From NCBI GenBank assembly GCA_024707265.1, contig JANQAB010000009.1, forward strand, positions 248,001 through 312,000: a stretch of DNA of 64,000 bases, read 5' to 3'. The stretch is from Sporocytophaga sp. (GTDB lineage: Bacteria; Bacteroidota; Bacteroidia; Cytophagales; Cytophagaceae). A model generated the notes under the pieces. The model worked only from the letters and a program-made list of their open reading frames with translations, had not been told where the DNA came from and did not search any database. The translations under genes were made by a program, and so were the position numbers. Shown piece by piece: positions 9,335 to 19,013 of this stretch (position 1 is its first letter; the number at the start of each line of letters is the position of its first letter).

Positions 9335-9425
9335 GCAAATGGTCCAAATTTGGAGGATTTGAAAAAAAAGATATCTTTGCTTTTCTGTATTGGATAAAAA
9401 GTTTCTCATCACAATAGAAGAAGAA

Positions 9426-10484
9426 ATGTCCTACAATAAGATATTAAGTCTGCTTGGAAATGATGCCGATTACCTCCTGAAGCATCAATGTGAGACAATA
9501 ACAAAGCAATCGATAAGAAAACCTACGCCTTACTATGTAGATGAGTCTTTTGCATTGTCTAATCGCCCTACCCCTGTCCTTAGAAGCCTTGCCGCAATAC
9601 TTGGACACGGAAGATTGTCCGGAACTGGCTATATATCCATTTTACCGGTAGACCAAGATATAGAACATACAGCAGGAGCCTCATTTGCTCCGAATCCTAT
9701 TTATTTTGACCCTGAGAATATTATTAAACTGGCAATTGAAGGAGGCTCCAACGCCATCGCCAGCACCTTTGGTACATTAGCCATTAACGCCAGAAAATAC
9801 GCCCACAAAATCCCTTTTATAGTAAAAATCAACCACAACGAGCTGCTTACCTATCCGAATAAATACAATCAGATTATGTTCGGTAAAGTAAAAGAAGCCT
9901 GGAATCTTGGAGCAGTTGCCGTAGGCGCTACCATTTATTTCGGATCAGAAGAAAGCAACAGACAGTTAATTGAAGTTTCCGAAGCCTTTGAACAGGCTCA
10001 TGAACTTGGAATGGCCACAATATTATGGTGCTATACAAGAAACAATACTTTCAAAAAGGACGGAGTTGACTATCACAATGCAACAGATATGAGCAGTCAG
10101 GCCAATCATATTGGAGTGACCATTCAGGCTGATCTTATCAAACAAAAGCTACCGGAAACCAATGGAGGCTTTAAGGCACTAAATTTCGGGAAATACGACG
10201 AAAAAATGTACACCGAGCTTTCGTCCGACCATCCAATTGATCTTACCAGATATATGGTGGCAAATTGTTATTCAGGAAAAATTGGCCTGATCAATTCCGG
10301 AGGAGAATCAAAAGGTGATAACGATCTAAAAGAAGCTGTAAAAACAGCTATCATTAATAAAAGAGCCGGAGGTGTGGGACTTATTTTAGGTAGAAAAGCC
10401 TTTCAAAGGCCATTTTCTCAAGGAGTAGAACTTTTAAATGCGGTTCAGGATGTTTACCTGACCAAAGAAATAGACTTAGCTTAA
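9426..10484 (+). CDS. fbaB: Class I fructose-bisphosphate aldolase (DhnA/FbaB type)
   Basis: This Schiff-base aldolase cleaves fructose 1,6-bisphosphate into two triose phosphates. The sequence is of the archaeal/DhnA class I type: DQDIEHTAGASFAPNP near the N-terminal third, EGGSNAIASTFGTLA, the strand IPFIVKINHNE with a lysine in the barrel, and the phosphate-binding end GLINSGGESKGDNDL and GVGLILGRKAFQRP. The frame is open upstream to a TTG at 9390, but the protein family usually begins near MSYNKIL, so I prefer the ATG at 9426 (352 residues). It needs no metal, unlike the class II enzyme encoded 1 kb downstream on the other strand. accD follows in the same direction after 46 bases. The catalytic lysine is not assigned here with certainty. 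Confidence 0.9.
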   Translation: MSYNKILSLLGNDADYLLKHQCETITKQSIRKPTPYYVDESFALSNRPTPVLRSLAAILGHGRLSGTGYISILPVDQDIEHTAGASFAPNPIYFDPENIIKLAIEGGSNAIASTFGTLAINARKYAHKIPFIVKINHNELLTYPNKYNQIMFGKVKEAWNLGAVAVGATIYFGSEESNRQLIEVSEAFEQAHELGMATILWCYTRNNTFKKDGVDYHNATDMSSQANHIGVTIQADLIKQKLPETNGGFKALNFGKYDEKMYTELSSDHPIDLTRYMVANCYSGKIGLINSGGESKGDNDLKEAVKTAIINKRAGGVGLILGRKAFQRPFSQGVELLNAVQDVYLTKEIDLA

Positions 10485-10530
10485 GAATTATTATTAATAG
10501 TGAAAATAAACAAACTAAACGAATAAGGGG

Positions 10531-11412
10531 ATGACTTGGTTTAAGAGAACAGAAAAGGGAATTCAAACACCTACAGAACTGAAAAAGGAAGTTCCTGATG
10601 GGCTTTGGTATCAGTGTCCCGAATGCAAAAAAGTCATGCAGACCAGTGCTCATGTACTTAACTCCTATACTTGTATTGAGTGTAATTACCACGCCAGAAT
10701 AGGCTCCAAAGAATACTTTGAACTAATTTTTGATGACAATCAATTCACTGAATTAGATCCTACGCTTAGCTCTTCCGACCCATTGGAGTTTACAGACAGC
10801 CAGGCTTACCCTGACAGAATTAAAGCTTCACAAAAAAAATCAGGGCTTAAAGATGCTGTAAGGTCTGCTGTAGGGAAAATGAATGGTATCGAAATCGTAA
10901 TTTCCTGCATGGATTTTAAATTCATCGGTGGTTCAATGGGATCTGTGGTAGGTGAAAAAATTTCAAGAGCAATCGATTACTCAAGAAAGCATAAAATTCC
11001 ATTTTTAATGATCAGTAAATCCGGAGGAGCAAGAATGATGGAAGCCGGATTCTCGCTTATGCAAATGGCTAAAACTTCAGCCAAACTTGCACTTCTTGAC
11101 AGAGAAAAAATTCCATACATTTCATTAATGACAGACCCGACAACGGGAGGTGTTACCGCTTCTTATGCAATGCTGGGCGATTTTAATATATCTGAACCAG
11201 GAGCTTTGATTGGTTTTGCTGGACCGAGAGTAATCAGAGAAACAATTGGTAAGGATCTACCGGAAGGATTCCAATCTGCTGAATTCTTATTAGAGCATGG
11301 CTTCCTTGACTTCCTTGTTGATAGAAAAGAACTTAAATCAAGATTAACCGATCTCCTGATCATTCTTAAAGGTAAAGTTGCCGAAGTACCGCAGGAGAAT
11401 ATTAAAGCATAG
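10531..11412 (+). CDS. accD: Acetyl-CoA carboxylase carboxyltransferase subunit beta
   Basis: AccD is the zinc-ribbon-bearing half of the carboxyltransferase that moves CO2 from carboxybiotin to acetyl-CoA, making malonyl-CoA for fatty-acid synthesis. The 293-residue protein carries the four-cysteine ribbon (C29, C32, C48, C51 in YQCPECKK and YTCIECNYH), followed by the crotonase-fold core with SKSGGARMMEAGFSLMQM and DPTTGGVTASYAMLGD, and the oxyanion and dimer motif GFAGPRVIRETIG. Length and domain order are normal. It lies downstream of fbaB in the same direction, and a strong bidirectional terminator follows. accA is not in the window. Confidence 0.96.
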   Translation: MTWFKRTEKGIQTPTELKKEVPDGLWYQCPECKKVMQTSAHVLNSYTCIECNYHARIGSKEYFELIFDDNQFTELDPTLSSSDPLEFTDSQAYPDRIKASQKKSGLKDAVRSAVGKMNGIEIVISCMDFKFIGGSMGSVVGEKISRAIDYSRKHKIPFLMISKSGGARMMEAGFSLMQMAKTSAKLALLDREKIPYISLMTDPTTGGVTASYAMLGDFNISEPGALIGFAGPRVIRETIGKDLPEGFQSAEFLLEHGFLDFLVDRKELKSRLTDLLIILKGKVAEVPQENIKA

Positions 11413-11421
11413 TTATTAAAT

Positions 11422-11451
11422 AAAAAGCCCCCGACATGTCAGGGGCTTTTT
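11422..11451. terminator. Bidirectional terminator between accD and fbaA
   Basis: AAAAAGCCCC and GGGGCTTTTT flank the short palindromic centre GACATGTC, giving a GC-rich stem with A and T tracts on the two sides. It lies between the converging accD and class II aldolase genes and can serve both. Confidence 0.9.
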
Positions 11452-11497
11452 ATTTATATTTTAAATCCTCCAAATAAAGAAGAAGAATTCATCTGAA

Positions 11498-12589
11498 TTA
11501 CAATTTAGCATTAACATTGATTGCATTCAAATCTTCAAATGACTGCTTCAATCTGGCTACAAGAGTTTTCTCACCTTCTCTTAACCAAACTCTTGGATCG
11601 TAGTATTTCTTGTTAGGTTGATCTTCCCCTTTAGGGTTACCGATCTGACCTTGAAGATATCCTTCATTTTTCTTGTAGTAGTTTTTTACGCCATCCCAAC
11701 AAGCCCACTGAATATCAGTATCGATATTCATTTTGATAGCTCCATAAGAGATCGCTTCTCTGATTTGCTCCTGACTAGAACCTGATCCACCGTGGAATAC
11801 AAAGTTGATTGGTTTTTCAGCACTAAGGTTGAACTTCTTCTTAACATACTCCTGAGATTTGTTAAGGATTTTTGGCTCCAACTTTACACTACCTGGCTTA
11901 TAAACACCGTGAACGTTACCAAAAGCAGCTGCAATCGTAAATTTGTCACTGATCTTGATAAGTTCTTCGTAAGCATAAGAAACTTCTTCAGGCTGAGTAT
12001 AAAGTTTAGAATTATCTACGTCTGAATTATCAACTCCGTCCTCTTCTCCACCAGTTACACCAAGTTCGATTTCCAGAGTCATACCCAGTTTAGACATTCT
12101 CTTAAGATATTCTTTGCAGATTTCGATGTTCTCTTCAAGAGGCTCTTCTGACAAATCAATCATGTGAGAAGAGAACAAAGGTTTTTTGTATGCTTTGAAA
12201 AAATCCTCACCAGCTGCAAGCATACCATCAATCCATGGAAGAAGTTTTTTTGCTGCATGGTCAGTGTGAAGGATTACAGGAACACCATAAACCAAAGATA
12301 ATTGATGTACATGGTGAGCAGCAGAAATAGAACCTGCTATAGAAGCCTGTTGTTTGTCATTTGGAAGAGATTTACCAGCGTAAAACTGTCCGCCACCGTT
12401 TGATAGCTGGATAATTACAGGTGAGTTAACTTCTTTTGCTGTTTCCAAAACAGCGTTCACAGAGTTAGTTCCCACTACGTTTACTGCAGGAAGTGCAAAC
12501 TGATGTTTTTTTGCTGCTTCGAAAATCTCCTGAACCTGATCTCCTACTACAACTCCATTTAGAGCGGATGTTTTTATATTTTCAACCAT
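11498..12589 (-). CDS. fbaA: Class II fructose-bisphosphate aldolase (class IIA)
   Basis: This zinc-dependent aldolase performs the same glycolytic step as the class I enzyme at 9.4 kb. The 363-residue protein has the class II motif YGVPVILHTDHAAKK with catalytic Asp110 and zinc ligand His111, the acidic LEIELGVTGGEEDGVDNS segment typical of subclass IIA, zinc-ligand histidines in FGNVHGVYK and FVFHGGSGS, and the phosphate site GAIKMNIDTDIQWA. Length matches E. coli FbaA (359). It is a single-gene unit on the minus strand, converging on accD with a shared terminator, and divergent from the SprT-like gene. Confidence 0.96.
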   Translation of the reverse strand: MVENIKTSALNGVVVGDQVQEIFEAAKKHQFALPAVNVVGTNSVNAVLETAKEVNSPVIIQLSNGGGQFYAGKSLPNDKQQASIAGSISAAHHVHQLSLVYGVPVILHTDHAAKKLLPWIDGMLAAGEDFFKAYKKPLFSSHMIDLSEEPLEENIEICKEYLKRMSKLGMTLEIELGVTGGEEDGVDNSDVDNSKLYTQPEEVSYAYEELIKISDKFTIAAAFGNVHGVYKPGSVKLEPKILNKSQEYVKKKFNLSAEKPINFVFHGGSGSSQEQIREAISYGAIKMNIDTDIQWACWDGVKNYYKKNEGYLQGQIGNPKGEDQPNKKYYDPRVWLREGEKTLVARLKQSFEDLNAINVNAKL

Positions 12590-12732
12590 ACTTATTTAAT
12601 TTAAAAATTCTTAAGGAGCTAATATAACAATTTTAAAGGTTTCTTATATCATAGAAACACCATAAGTTGAAAATTTAGACCATTTTTTGCAAAACTTTTC
12701 CCGTTCTGGCATGTAGTTTCAAAAAAAAGGGT

Positions 12733-13446
12733 ATGAAAAATAAGCGGAAAAGTCCCATTATTACCAGGAATAAAAAATCCTTACATTCCCAAGCCAGTGT
12801 TCCTGCAAATTCTTATTTTAAAATTCTATTTAAACCGAAAATGCAGGATAATTTACTTATTTCAGTTTTTGAAAAGCATCTTCCGAAAGGAACCGTTTCA
12901 TATTGTTACAAGCTATGGTATGAGAATCACTTTTATTTCAGGTTAGCCAGGAGAAGAGAATCTAAACTTGGTGATTACAGATACGATCCCCGCACAAAGG
13001 AACATACCATAACTCTTAATCACGACCTCAATCCATATTCATTTCTTGTCACCTATCTGCATGAGGTTGCACACCTCAAAGCACAGATCCGATACGGAAA
13101 CAGGATAAAACCTCATGGTGACCAATGGAAAGCCATATTCTCAGAATTACTGATGCCTATATTCGAAAGGCATGATTTCCCTGCCTCTTTATCTAAAGCG
13201 TTAAAAGATTATATCGCGGACCCAAAAGCTTCCACTTGTTCAGACACCAACCTGATGATGGCTCTGAGGGAATTCGATAAGGATGATAACCTTGTTTATT
13301 TGTCAGAGCTCACAGAAGGACAGCGTTTCCGGCTGGGAAGAAAGTTTTTTATCAAAGGCAAACTTAACCGGACCAGGTATATATGCAGGGAATGTAAGAG
13401 CGGAAAGAGCTACTATGTTTCAGAAGTTGCTCTGGTAGAAATTTAA
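12733..13446 (+). CDS. SprT-like zinc metalloprotein
   Basis: The 237-residue protein belongs to the SprT-like/SPRTN metalloprotease clan. The zinc site is visible as LHEVAHLKAQ (His110, Glu111, His114) with a third ligand in KPHGDQWKAIF (His128), which is the spaced HExxH...H arrangement of this clan. A C-terminal zinc-ribbon half, YICRECKSGKSYYV, follows, with only one CxxC pair. The N-terminal 25 residues are highly basic. The eukaryotic SPRTN cuts DNA-protein crosslinks; the role of bacterial SprT-like proteins is not settled, so I make no claim about substrate. The gene stands alone and is followed by a good terminator. Confidence 0.85.
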   Translation: MKNKRKSPIITRNKKSLHSQASVPANSYFKILFKPKMQDNLLISVFEKHLPKGTVSYCYKLWYENHFYFRLARRRESKLGDYRYDPRTKEHTITLNHDLNPYSFLVTYLHEVAHLKAQIRYGNRIKPHGDQWKAIFSELLMPIFERHDFPASLSKALKDYIADPKASTCSDTNLMMALREFDKDDNLVYLSELTEGQRFRLGRKFFIKGKLNRTRYICRECKSGKSYYVSEVALVEI

Positions 13447-13505
13447 AAGCTAAAGGAAATTAGCGTTAATGGCACAAAAGTCAATTTACGAGAGTAGAGT
13501 TATTT

Positions 13506-13533
13506 ACAAAACCCTACATAAATAGGGTTTTGT
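13506..13533 (+). terminator. Terminator after the SprT-like gene
   Basis: ACAAAACCCTA and TAGGGTTTTGT form a perfect 11-bp stem with a 6-base loop. They are followed by AAAATTTTTTT, a classic intrinsic terminator layout. Confidence 0.85.
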
Positions 13534-13760
13534 AAAATTTTTTAGTCGGTATTAATAACATATTATTCAACCTTCATACACTTCTCCAGGGCAAAAAATA
13601 ACTGTATCTCTGACTACTACAGCTATTTCACCTTTTACAATTTTATTGAGCAAGACCTTCCACTCTTCTCTAATTAGGGGTTGCTAAATAATGGTTTATT
13701 TAGTTATTTTCAGCATCTTATGATTTAACCCAAAATAAGCGATAGGAAGAAAATATTTTT

Positions 13761-13777
13761 CTAATGCTTAGCATTAG
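13761..13777 (+). repeat. Palindrome before the IS1380 transposase gene
   Basis: CTAATGC-TTA-GCATTAG is a 7-bp stem with a 3-base loop 14 bases before the transposase ATG. The half CTAATGCTTA recurs immediately at the transposase stop (15103-15112). It may form a hairpin that limits translation of read-through transcripts, or belong to the element's end structure. Confidence 0.5.
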
Positions 13778-13791
13778 ACTAAATTAGTAGC

Positions 13792-15105
13792 ATGAACTTC
13801 AAAATTCGTTATACAAATAAAGAGATAACCCCTTGGTCTGGAATGATTTTAATTAAGAGAATGATAGATAAAATGGGGTTCAGGGATGTGATTAAATCGT
13901 GCCCGAGTTTACCCGAATCAGGTTCTAATAGAGGTTATTCATCTGTTGATATTCTGGAGACTTTTTTTCTGAGTATTTGGTGCGGAGCCAATAAATTTAT
14001 ACATACAGAGATCACACGTTCAGATCTGGCTTTGGGCAAAATATTTGACAGGTACCGAACGCCAGGGAACGATGCTATTAAGCGTTTTTTCAGGAAGTTT
14101 GATATGGAAACCAATCACAATGTATCCAATCATTTCTTTTCCTGGATACTTGGACAGGTAAACTTCAACTATTTTACTCTGGATTTTGATTCCACGATAC
14201 TTTCCAGATCTGGCCTGCAGGAAGGTGCAAAAAAGGGCTATAATCCAAAGAGAAAAGGCCGCCCTTCCCACCATCCTCTGATGGCATTTGTAGCAGATGT
14301 AAATCTGGTAGCCAATTTTTGGTTGCGAAGTGGAGACACTTCTTCATCCAATAATTTTAAGGCATTTTCAGAAGACACCATTACCAAAATCAAAGATAAA
14401 ACTGTTGGATTGATACGCATGGATAGTGGATTTTTTGCTGATGATATTTTGAAATCAATCGAAGAGAAAGTTATAGACTATATAGTAGCTGTAAAATTTT
14501 ACAGACCCATTCAAAAAGAAATTTCAATACAGCAAAACTGGATAACAGTAGATAAGGATATAGAAATCGCAGAAACAATGTATCAGGCAGAAAGCTGGGA
14601 TTCGCCTCGCAGAATAGTTATTGTTAGGCAGAAATTGGAAGATAAGCCTACTGCATTAGGTAAAACTTTATCAATTTTTGAGGGTACAGAGCTTAATCGA
14701 CGTCACCGATATACTGCCTATGTAACAAACATGAAATTATCAGCTGTAGAAATTTGGAGGCTTTACAGAGGGCGGGCAGACAGCGAAAATAGAATTAAGG
14801 AATTAAAGGCTGATTTTGGAATGGAAAGCTTTAACCTCAATAATTTTTATCCAACAGAGGCTGCATTAATTATGGTGATGATTGCTTATAATTTAATGGC
14901 TATTTTCCGAATGTTCATTCTCAAATCAGAGATTCAACATACTCTTTCAACCTTAAGATTCAAAACCTTGGCTATCGGAGCTTATTTTGAAAAAGTAAAC
15001 AATGAAATTCATCTAAAAATAGCTCTGGGTAAAAAACGACGGAAATGGTTCGAGGGACTTTGGAATAATTCCAATGACTTCAAAACACCTTTTGTTTTTT
15101 TCTAA
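13792..15105 (+). CDS. IS1380-family transposase
   Basis: The 437-residue protein is a DDE transposase of the IS1380 family. The signature region LDFDSTILSRSGLQEGAKKG with KGRPSHHPLMAF following (about 123-165) holds the first catalytic Asp. RMDSGFFADDIL (about 208) carries the second, and RGRADSENRIKELKADFG (about 324) carries the Glu with the conserved basic residues. Length is normal for the family and the frame is intact, so the enzyme could be active. It lies inside an older IS5-type element. Base composition does not differ obviously from the surroundings. Confidence 0.92.
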   Translation: MNFKIRYTNKEITPWSGMILIKRMIDKMGFRDVIKSCPSLPESGSNRGYSSVDILETFFLSIWCGANKFIHTEITRSDLALGKIFDRYRTPGNDAIKRFFRKFDMETNHNVSNHFFSWILGQVNFNYFTLDFDSTILSRSGLQEGAKKGYNPKRKGRPSHHPLMAFVADVNLVANFWLRSGDTSSSNNFKAFSEDTITKIKDKTVGLIRMDSGFFADDILKSIEEKVIDYIVAVKFYRPIQKEISIQQNWITVDKDIEIAETMYQAESWDSPRRIVIVRQKLEDKPTALGKTLSIFEGTELNRRHRYTAYVTNMKLSAVEIWRLYRGRADSENRIKELKADFGMESFNLNNFYPTEAALIMVMIAYNLMAIFRMFILKSEIQHTLSTLRFKTLAIGAYFEKVNNEIHLKIALGKKRRKWFEGLWNNSNDFKTPFVFF

Positions 15106-15137
15106 TGCTTAATCCGGGTTTAAAATACTAAATTGAG

Positions 15138-16712
15138 ATGCATGATAAACGCAAGAATGGCAGCAAAAAGCTTGCAATTACTGCTCAATATAATAGTCCA
15201 TCGCAATTGGTATTGGAGGGATTTGAGACACCATTCGAACGAAAATTAAACAAAGAGAACCGTTCGGCAAATTAGCTCATGCTATCCCCTGGGATAAGAT
15301 AGTTCCTCATTACGATCGTCTGTTTGCCAGTACTGAAGGCCATTCGGCCATAAGTGGTCGAATCATTATCGGTGCGATAATTATAAAGCATATCGAGTAA
15401 CTAACAGATAGGGATACCATTCAGCACATCACCGAGAATATGTACATGCAGTACTTCTTAAGTTACAGTAGCTATACAGATAAAGCCCCTTTTACTGCAC
15501 CACTGTTGTGACTATTCGCAAGCGTATGACACTTGAGCTTACCAATCAGATAAATGAAATAATTGCTCTTCATTACTTCAGGGAAGCGATACAAACAGAT
15601 AATCATGAATCTATCCAAGGGGATTGTGAAGAAAAAAAAACCGACAAATCGGATGACAATTCTTCAGCCTCTATCAGTAAGAGTAGTAAAAAATCTTTCA
15701 TAGCAGATTATTCAAATCAATCAGTAGCAGATAATACTTCCTACAAGGGAAAGTTGCTCATGGATGCTACCGTGGCACCGCAAGACATTACATATCCTAC
15801 AGACCTAAAACTATTAAACACCGCCCGTAGAAAAAGCGAAGAACTCATCGATAAGCTTTACAGCTCATTGTTACATGGTCCGGTAAAACCGCGTACATAC
15901 AGAAAGAAAGCACGTAATTGTTTTTAAACACAGCAAAGAAGAAGTCGAATAGTACTCGTGCAGTACGCAAGGCCAACGGAAAGCAGCTAGGCTTTTTGAG
16001 AAGAAATCTCAAGCACATAGAAGATATGTTGGATAGCTACGCATATTTTCCCTTAAAGCAAAAAGACCAGAAGTACCTGATGGTGCTGCATACAGTTTAT
16101 CAACAACAACTTTACCTCCATGCCAACAAAGTTCATTCGGTAGAGCATCGCATTGTCAATCTTCACCAACCACACGTACGCCCTATTGTCCGTGGCAAAG
16201 ATGGTGTAAAAACAGAGTTTGGAAGTAAGCTACAGGTTAGTCTTGTAGATGGTTACACGTTTATAGATAAACTGGACTGGGAAGCCTATAATGAAGGCAC
16301 GTTGCTAATGCAATCGGCAGAAGAATATCGACAGCGATTTGGTTATTACCCCAGAGAGGTACTGGCAGACAAAATATACTGCAACCGCAAAAACAGAAAA
16401 TGGCTAAAGGAGAAAGGAATAAAACTATCAGCCAAACCCTTGGGCAAACCAGCGGCAGTGGCAGACCACATAAGGCCGAGAGATCGCAATCCGATAGAAG
16501 GTAAGTTTGGACAAGCCAAGCTAGCATATGGCTTAAACTGTATTAAAGCCAAGCTCAAAGAAACCTCCGAATCATGGATCGCTTGTATTGTCCTAGTGCT
16601 TAACCTTGTCAATCTGACAAGGAAGGCATTTCTATACCTATTGCAATTCTACTACTCTATCAAACTATACAATAACTTGAGCCGGAAAAATTATTTAATT
16701 CTTCCGGATTGA
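15138..16712 (+). pseudogene. Decayed IS5-family transposase
   Basis: Read across three frames, this is one DDE transposase. It starts HDKRKNGSKKLAITAQYNS, then SGRIIIGAIIIKHIE, MYMQYFLSYSSYTDKAPF, MDATVAPQDITYPTDLK (first Asp), EVLADKIYCNRKNRKWL (second Asp) and NPIEGKFGQAKLAYGLN (Glu). It is broken by a frameshift near 15273, an in-frame TAA at about 15398, a lost base in CTGTTGTG near 15506 and a lost A near 15918. Some of these may be sequencing error like the homopolymer indels elsewhere, but the internal stop and the first break are not in homopolymers, so real decay is likely. The two longest surviving frames are 15508-15927 and 15918-16712. Confidence 0.85.
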
Positions 16713-16845
16713 GTTATTTAGCAACCCTTATTTATTGCTTATTTTGAATCATTCTTTTTAAGGCTTTAATCTTGTAACTCTGCTTTGTTATCCATCTGTA
16801 CAGGTTTTGTTTACCTTCGCCCCTAAAACTAAATAAAACATATAT

Positions 16846-18246
16846 TAATGCCATTAAGTTAAGCAGTTTTGTAATTCATGTTATATTTACTATGGCACTT
16901 TTTATTTCTTGACCATTTCTGGCCTTTTCTTGAGTAATTGAATTTACCCATCATTGTCCTGGTATAAAAATTAACAATCATGCCAGTGTTCCAGCCTAGT
17001 GCTATTTTTGAAAATAGTTTCTTAGTTGTACTCAGTCCCAATGTTTTATTCATATTGATAACCCTTCCAGAAGATTTGTATTTTGAGGGGTTTATCTTCT
17101 GACACATTATGGCGTTTATGGTCAGAAGCAATGTTTTTATGTAAAAGTCCTGTTTGACAACTATAGATCGAGTGCCTGAAAAATCTTCAACCTCCAGTCT
17201 GCTCTTTATCAATTTATATCCCTCTTCAATATTCCATCTTTCCTTGTAGAGCTTCAATACTTCTGTTCTTTTATACTTTTCTTCATTCAACAGCGAGGTG
17301 CAAAAAACTTCAACTTCGCCGTTTTTATTTTTTTTTCTGATTAACCGGACACGAACAGTCTGAGGTATGCCGTTTTCCTCTGCCCACTTCATATATTTTG
17401 ATGGTAGCTTAAGACTAACAATTTCGTCATTACTTTTTCCGGAAGTAAATTCTCTGACAACTGTCCACCAATCACTCTTCATCCTGAAGCAAAAGTTTAC
17501 CCCCATAAACTTTAATGTGAATATCAGCTGATAGCTTGGGTAATATCTGTCAAAAAGAATCACATCGTTTTTGCTCACATGTTCAAGATGTGCTCCCAGG
17601 CCATATCAGTTTCTGATGTAGAAAAACTATCTATCCTGGAGTCCAGTACCAAACCATTTAATACATCGTACAAATAGGATATCCTGGCAAGTGATTTAGG
17701 GCTGTCTGCTTTCGGTCCGAACATATGTACTCCAAATTCATCTTCAATTGTTGAATGTTTGGGTAGCTGAAGTGTAGAACCATCTAACGCAAGAATCCGA
17801 TAGTCTTTCCACTTTCTGTATGTTGAATCTGAATAAAAATCCTTTGCAGATTTTCGGTTTAGTTCAATAAATGCATCAGGTGATAATTTGGACCTTGCTT
17901 GACAAAGAGCACTTGAACTTGGAAATAATGCAGGTGATATACCAATACTATCAAAATAAGAATTGATCTCCTTCTGGTTGCAACCATTGTCTTTCTGTAA
18001 CAGAAAGATTATCAGGTCTGAAAAATTAAAAGCTCGATCTCGTGTAAAACTTTTTACCGACAGTCTATTACGGTCGATAAAATTTTCTTCATATATTTGC
18101 GTGGTAAGGTTTTCAAGGACTTTACAAGTTACTTTACTATGAGAAGCTCCTATTACGGGGCTTTTCTTTTTTCTATACAAATCTAATAATTAAAACCCTT
18201 TTCTACATATTGTTTTACTCTATTTCACCTTAACTTAATGGCATTA
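16846..18246 (-). mobile_element. Second IS4-family element with near-perfect target duplication
   Basis: TAATGCCATTAAGTTAAG at 16846-16863 and its complement at 18229-18246 are 18-bp terminal repeats clearly related to those of the 4.3-kb element (both end in TTAGTTAAG or TTAAGTTAAG inside). The ten flanking bases are AAACATATAT on the left (16836-16845) and AATCATATAT on the right (18247-18256), nine of ten alike, as expected for an older 10-bp duplication. The element is 1401 bp and carries one transposase gene, split by a frameshift. Confidence 0.88.
16859..18180 (-). pseudogene. IS4-family transposase with a frameshift
   Basis: The first frame (18180-17575, 201 residues) gives the N-terminal part with LALDGSTLQLPKHSTI, the first catalytic Asp, and stops at HILNM. 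The second (17578-16859, 239 residues, GTG start) continues at SKNDVILFDRYYPSY, second Asp, and YKERWNIEEGYKLIKSRLE with the Glu and the IS4 Y-R-E-K signature. Comparison with the 4.5-kb transposase shows the two frames are one protein, and the break is at AACATGTGAGC near 17575. Because this site is not a homopolymer, mutation or programmed frameshifting is as likely as sequencing error. Confidence 0.85.
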
Positions 18247-18327
18247 AATCATATATAAGCTCTTGTAGTTTTTAAAGTATATCTGCATGCTAAGAAAAAA
18301 TAACATTTACTCTTGAAGGATTAGAAT

Positions 18328-19008
18328 CTATTTAGTTTTAATAACAGCAATAAATTGCCACTTTTTGCTAAGAATATTACGAACTACAGGTAAATGAGCA
18401 TATAAATCAATATCACGCTTTATGGTGACATTTTTAGCTTCAATTTTATGGCAAATCTCCGAAAGTTCTTTTTCATTAAAATACTTTTGAGGGACATTTA
18501 TACCATAACTCCAGTTTCCAATAAAATCCATCAATCTTAGCATTTGCCTTGAGACAAAACCATACTCAAAATGATCTTTAATCAACACAACCTTGCCAAC
18601 CCTAGACGCCTCCACTAAAAGTTTTAAAGTATTTTCAGGAGTATGATGCAATACATCACAAAAAATAACAAAGTCAAACTCTTTATCTTTAAAAGGGATA
18701 TGAGTACCGTCAAATTGTGAATACTTTTTCCACTTATCTGTTCCCGTAAGTTCAGCAGGAAGCGCATGAATATCTATACATTTCCAGGTGGTAGAGGGAC
18801 TTAGTTCATTAATTCTCTCTGCAATAACCATATCACCACACCCAACATCAAGACAGCTGATTTTTGCCTCTTCTGAATGTTGTTGGATTTGATCGGCAAG
18901 CAAGTTTGCAAGAAGATTAGTTCTCTTATTATGGGAAGCTTTCCTGTGAAATGAAATAATCATTTTCTTCAGGCTACTTTTATTTATAATTGCGATTGGT
19001 GAACTCAT
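18328..19008 (-). CDS. Class I SAM-dependent methyltransferase
   Basis: The 226-residue protein has a Rossmann-type methyltransferase core: motif I SCLDVGCGDMVIAERI near residue 55, WKCIDIHALPAEL as motif II, FDGTHIPFKDKEFDFVIFCD as the motif III-IV region, and LHHTPENTLKLL. It belongs to the large Methyltransf_11/25 group, so the acceptor cannot be named. It is the last gene of a four-gene minus-strand operon with a GT2 glycosyltransferase 5 bases upstream and two polytopic membrane proteins, which points to modification of a polyprenyl-linked sugar or a lipid. The second IS4-type element lies just downstream. Confidence 0.8.
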   Translation of the reverse strand: MSSPIAIINKSSLKKMIISFHRKASHNKRTNLLANLLADQIQQHSEEAKISCLDVGCGDMVIAERINELSPSTTWKCIDIHALPAELTGTDKWKKYSQFDGTHIPFKDKEFDFVIFCDVLHHTPENTLKLLVEASRVGKVVLIKDHFEYGFVSRQMLRLMDFIGNWSYGINVPQKYFNEKELSEICHKIEAKNVTIKRDIDLYAHLPVVRNILSKKWQFIAVIKTK

Positions 19009-19013
19009 TTACT

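Larger units (their letters stand above)
13677..16727 (+). mobile_element. IS5-type element interrupted by an IS1380-type element
   Basis: GGGTTGCTAAATAA at 13678-13691 and its exact complement TTATTTAGCAACCC at 16714-16727 are the ends of one element whose IS5-family transposase remnant occupies its right half. TTA lies just outside both ends and may be a 3-bp target duplication. Between the left end and that transposase sits a complete IS1380-type gene (13792-15105), so a second element has inserted into the 5' region of the first. Likely ends of the inner element are ATTTAACCC near 13724 and GGGTTTAAA near 15118, but these are imperfect and I could not fix its boundaries or a duplication. 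Confidence 0.75.
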
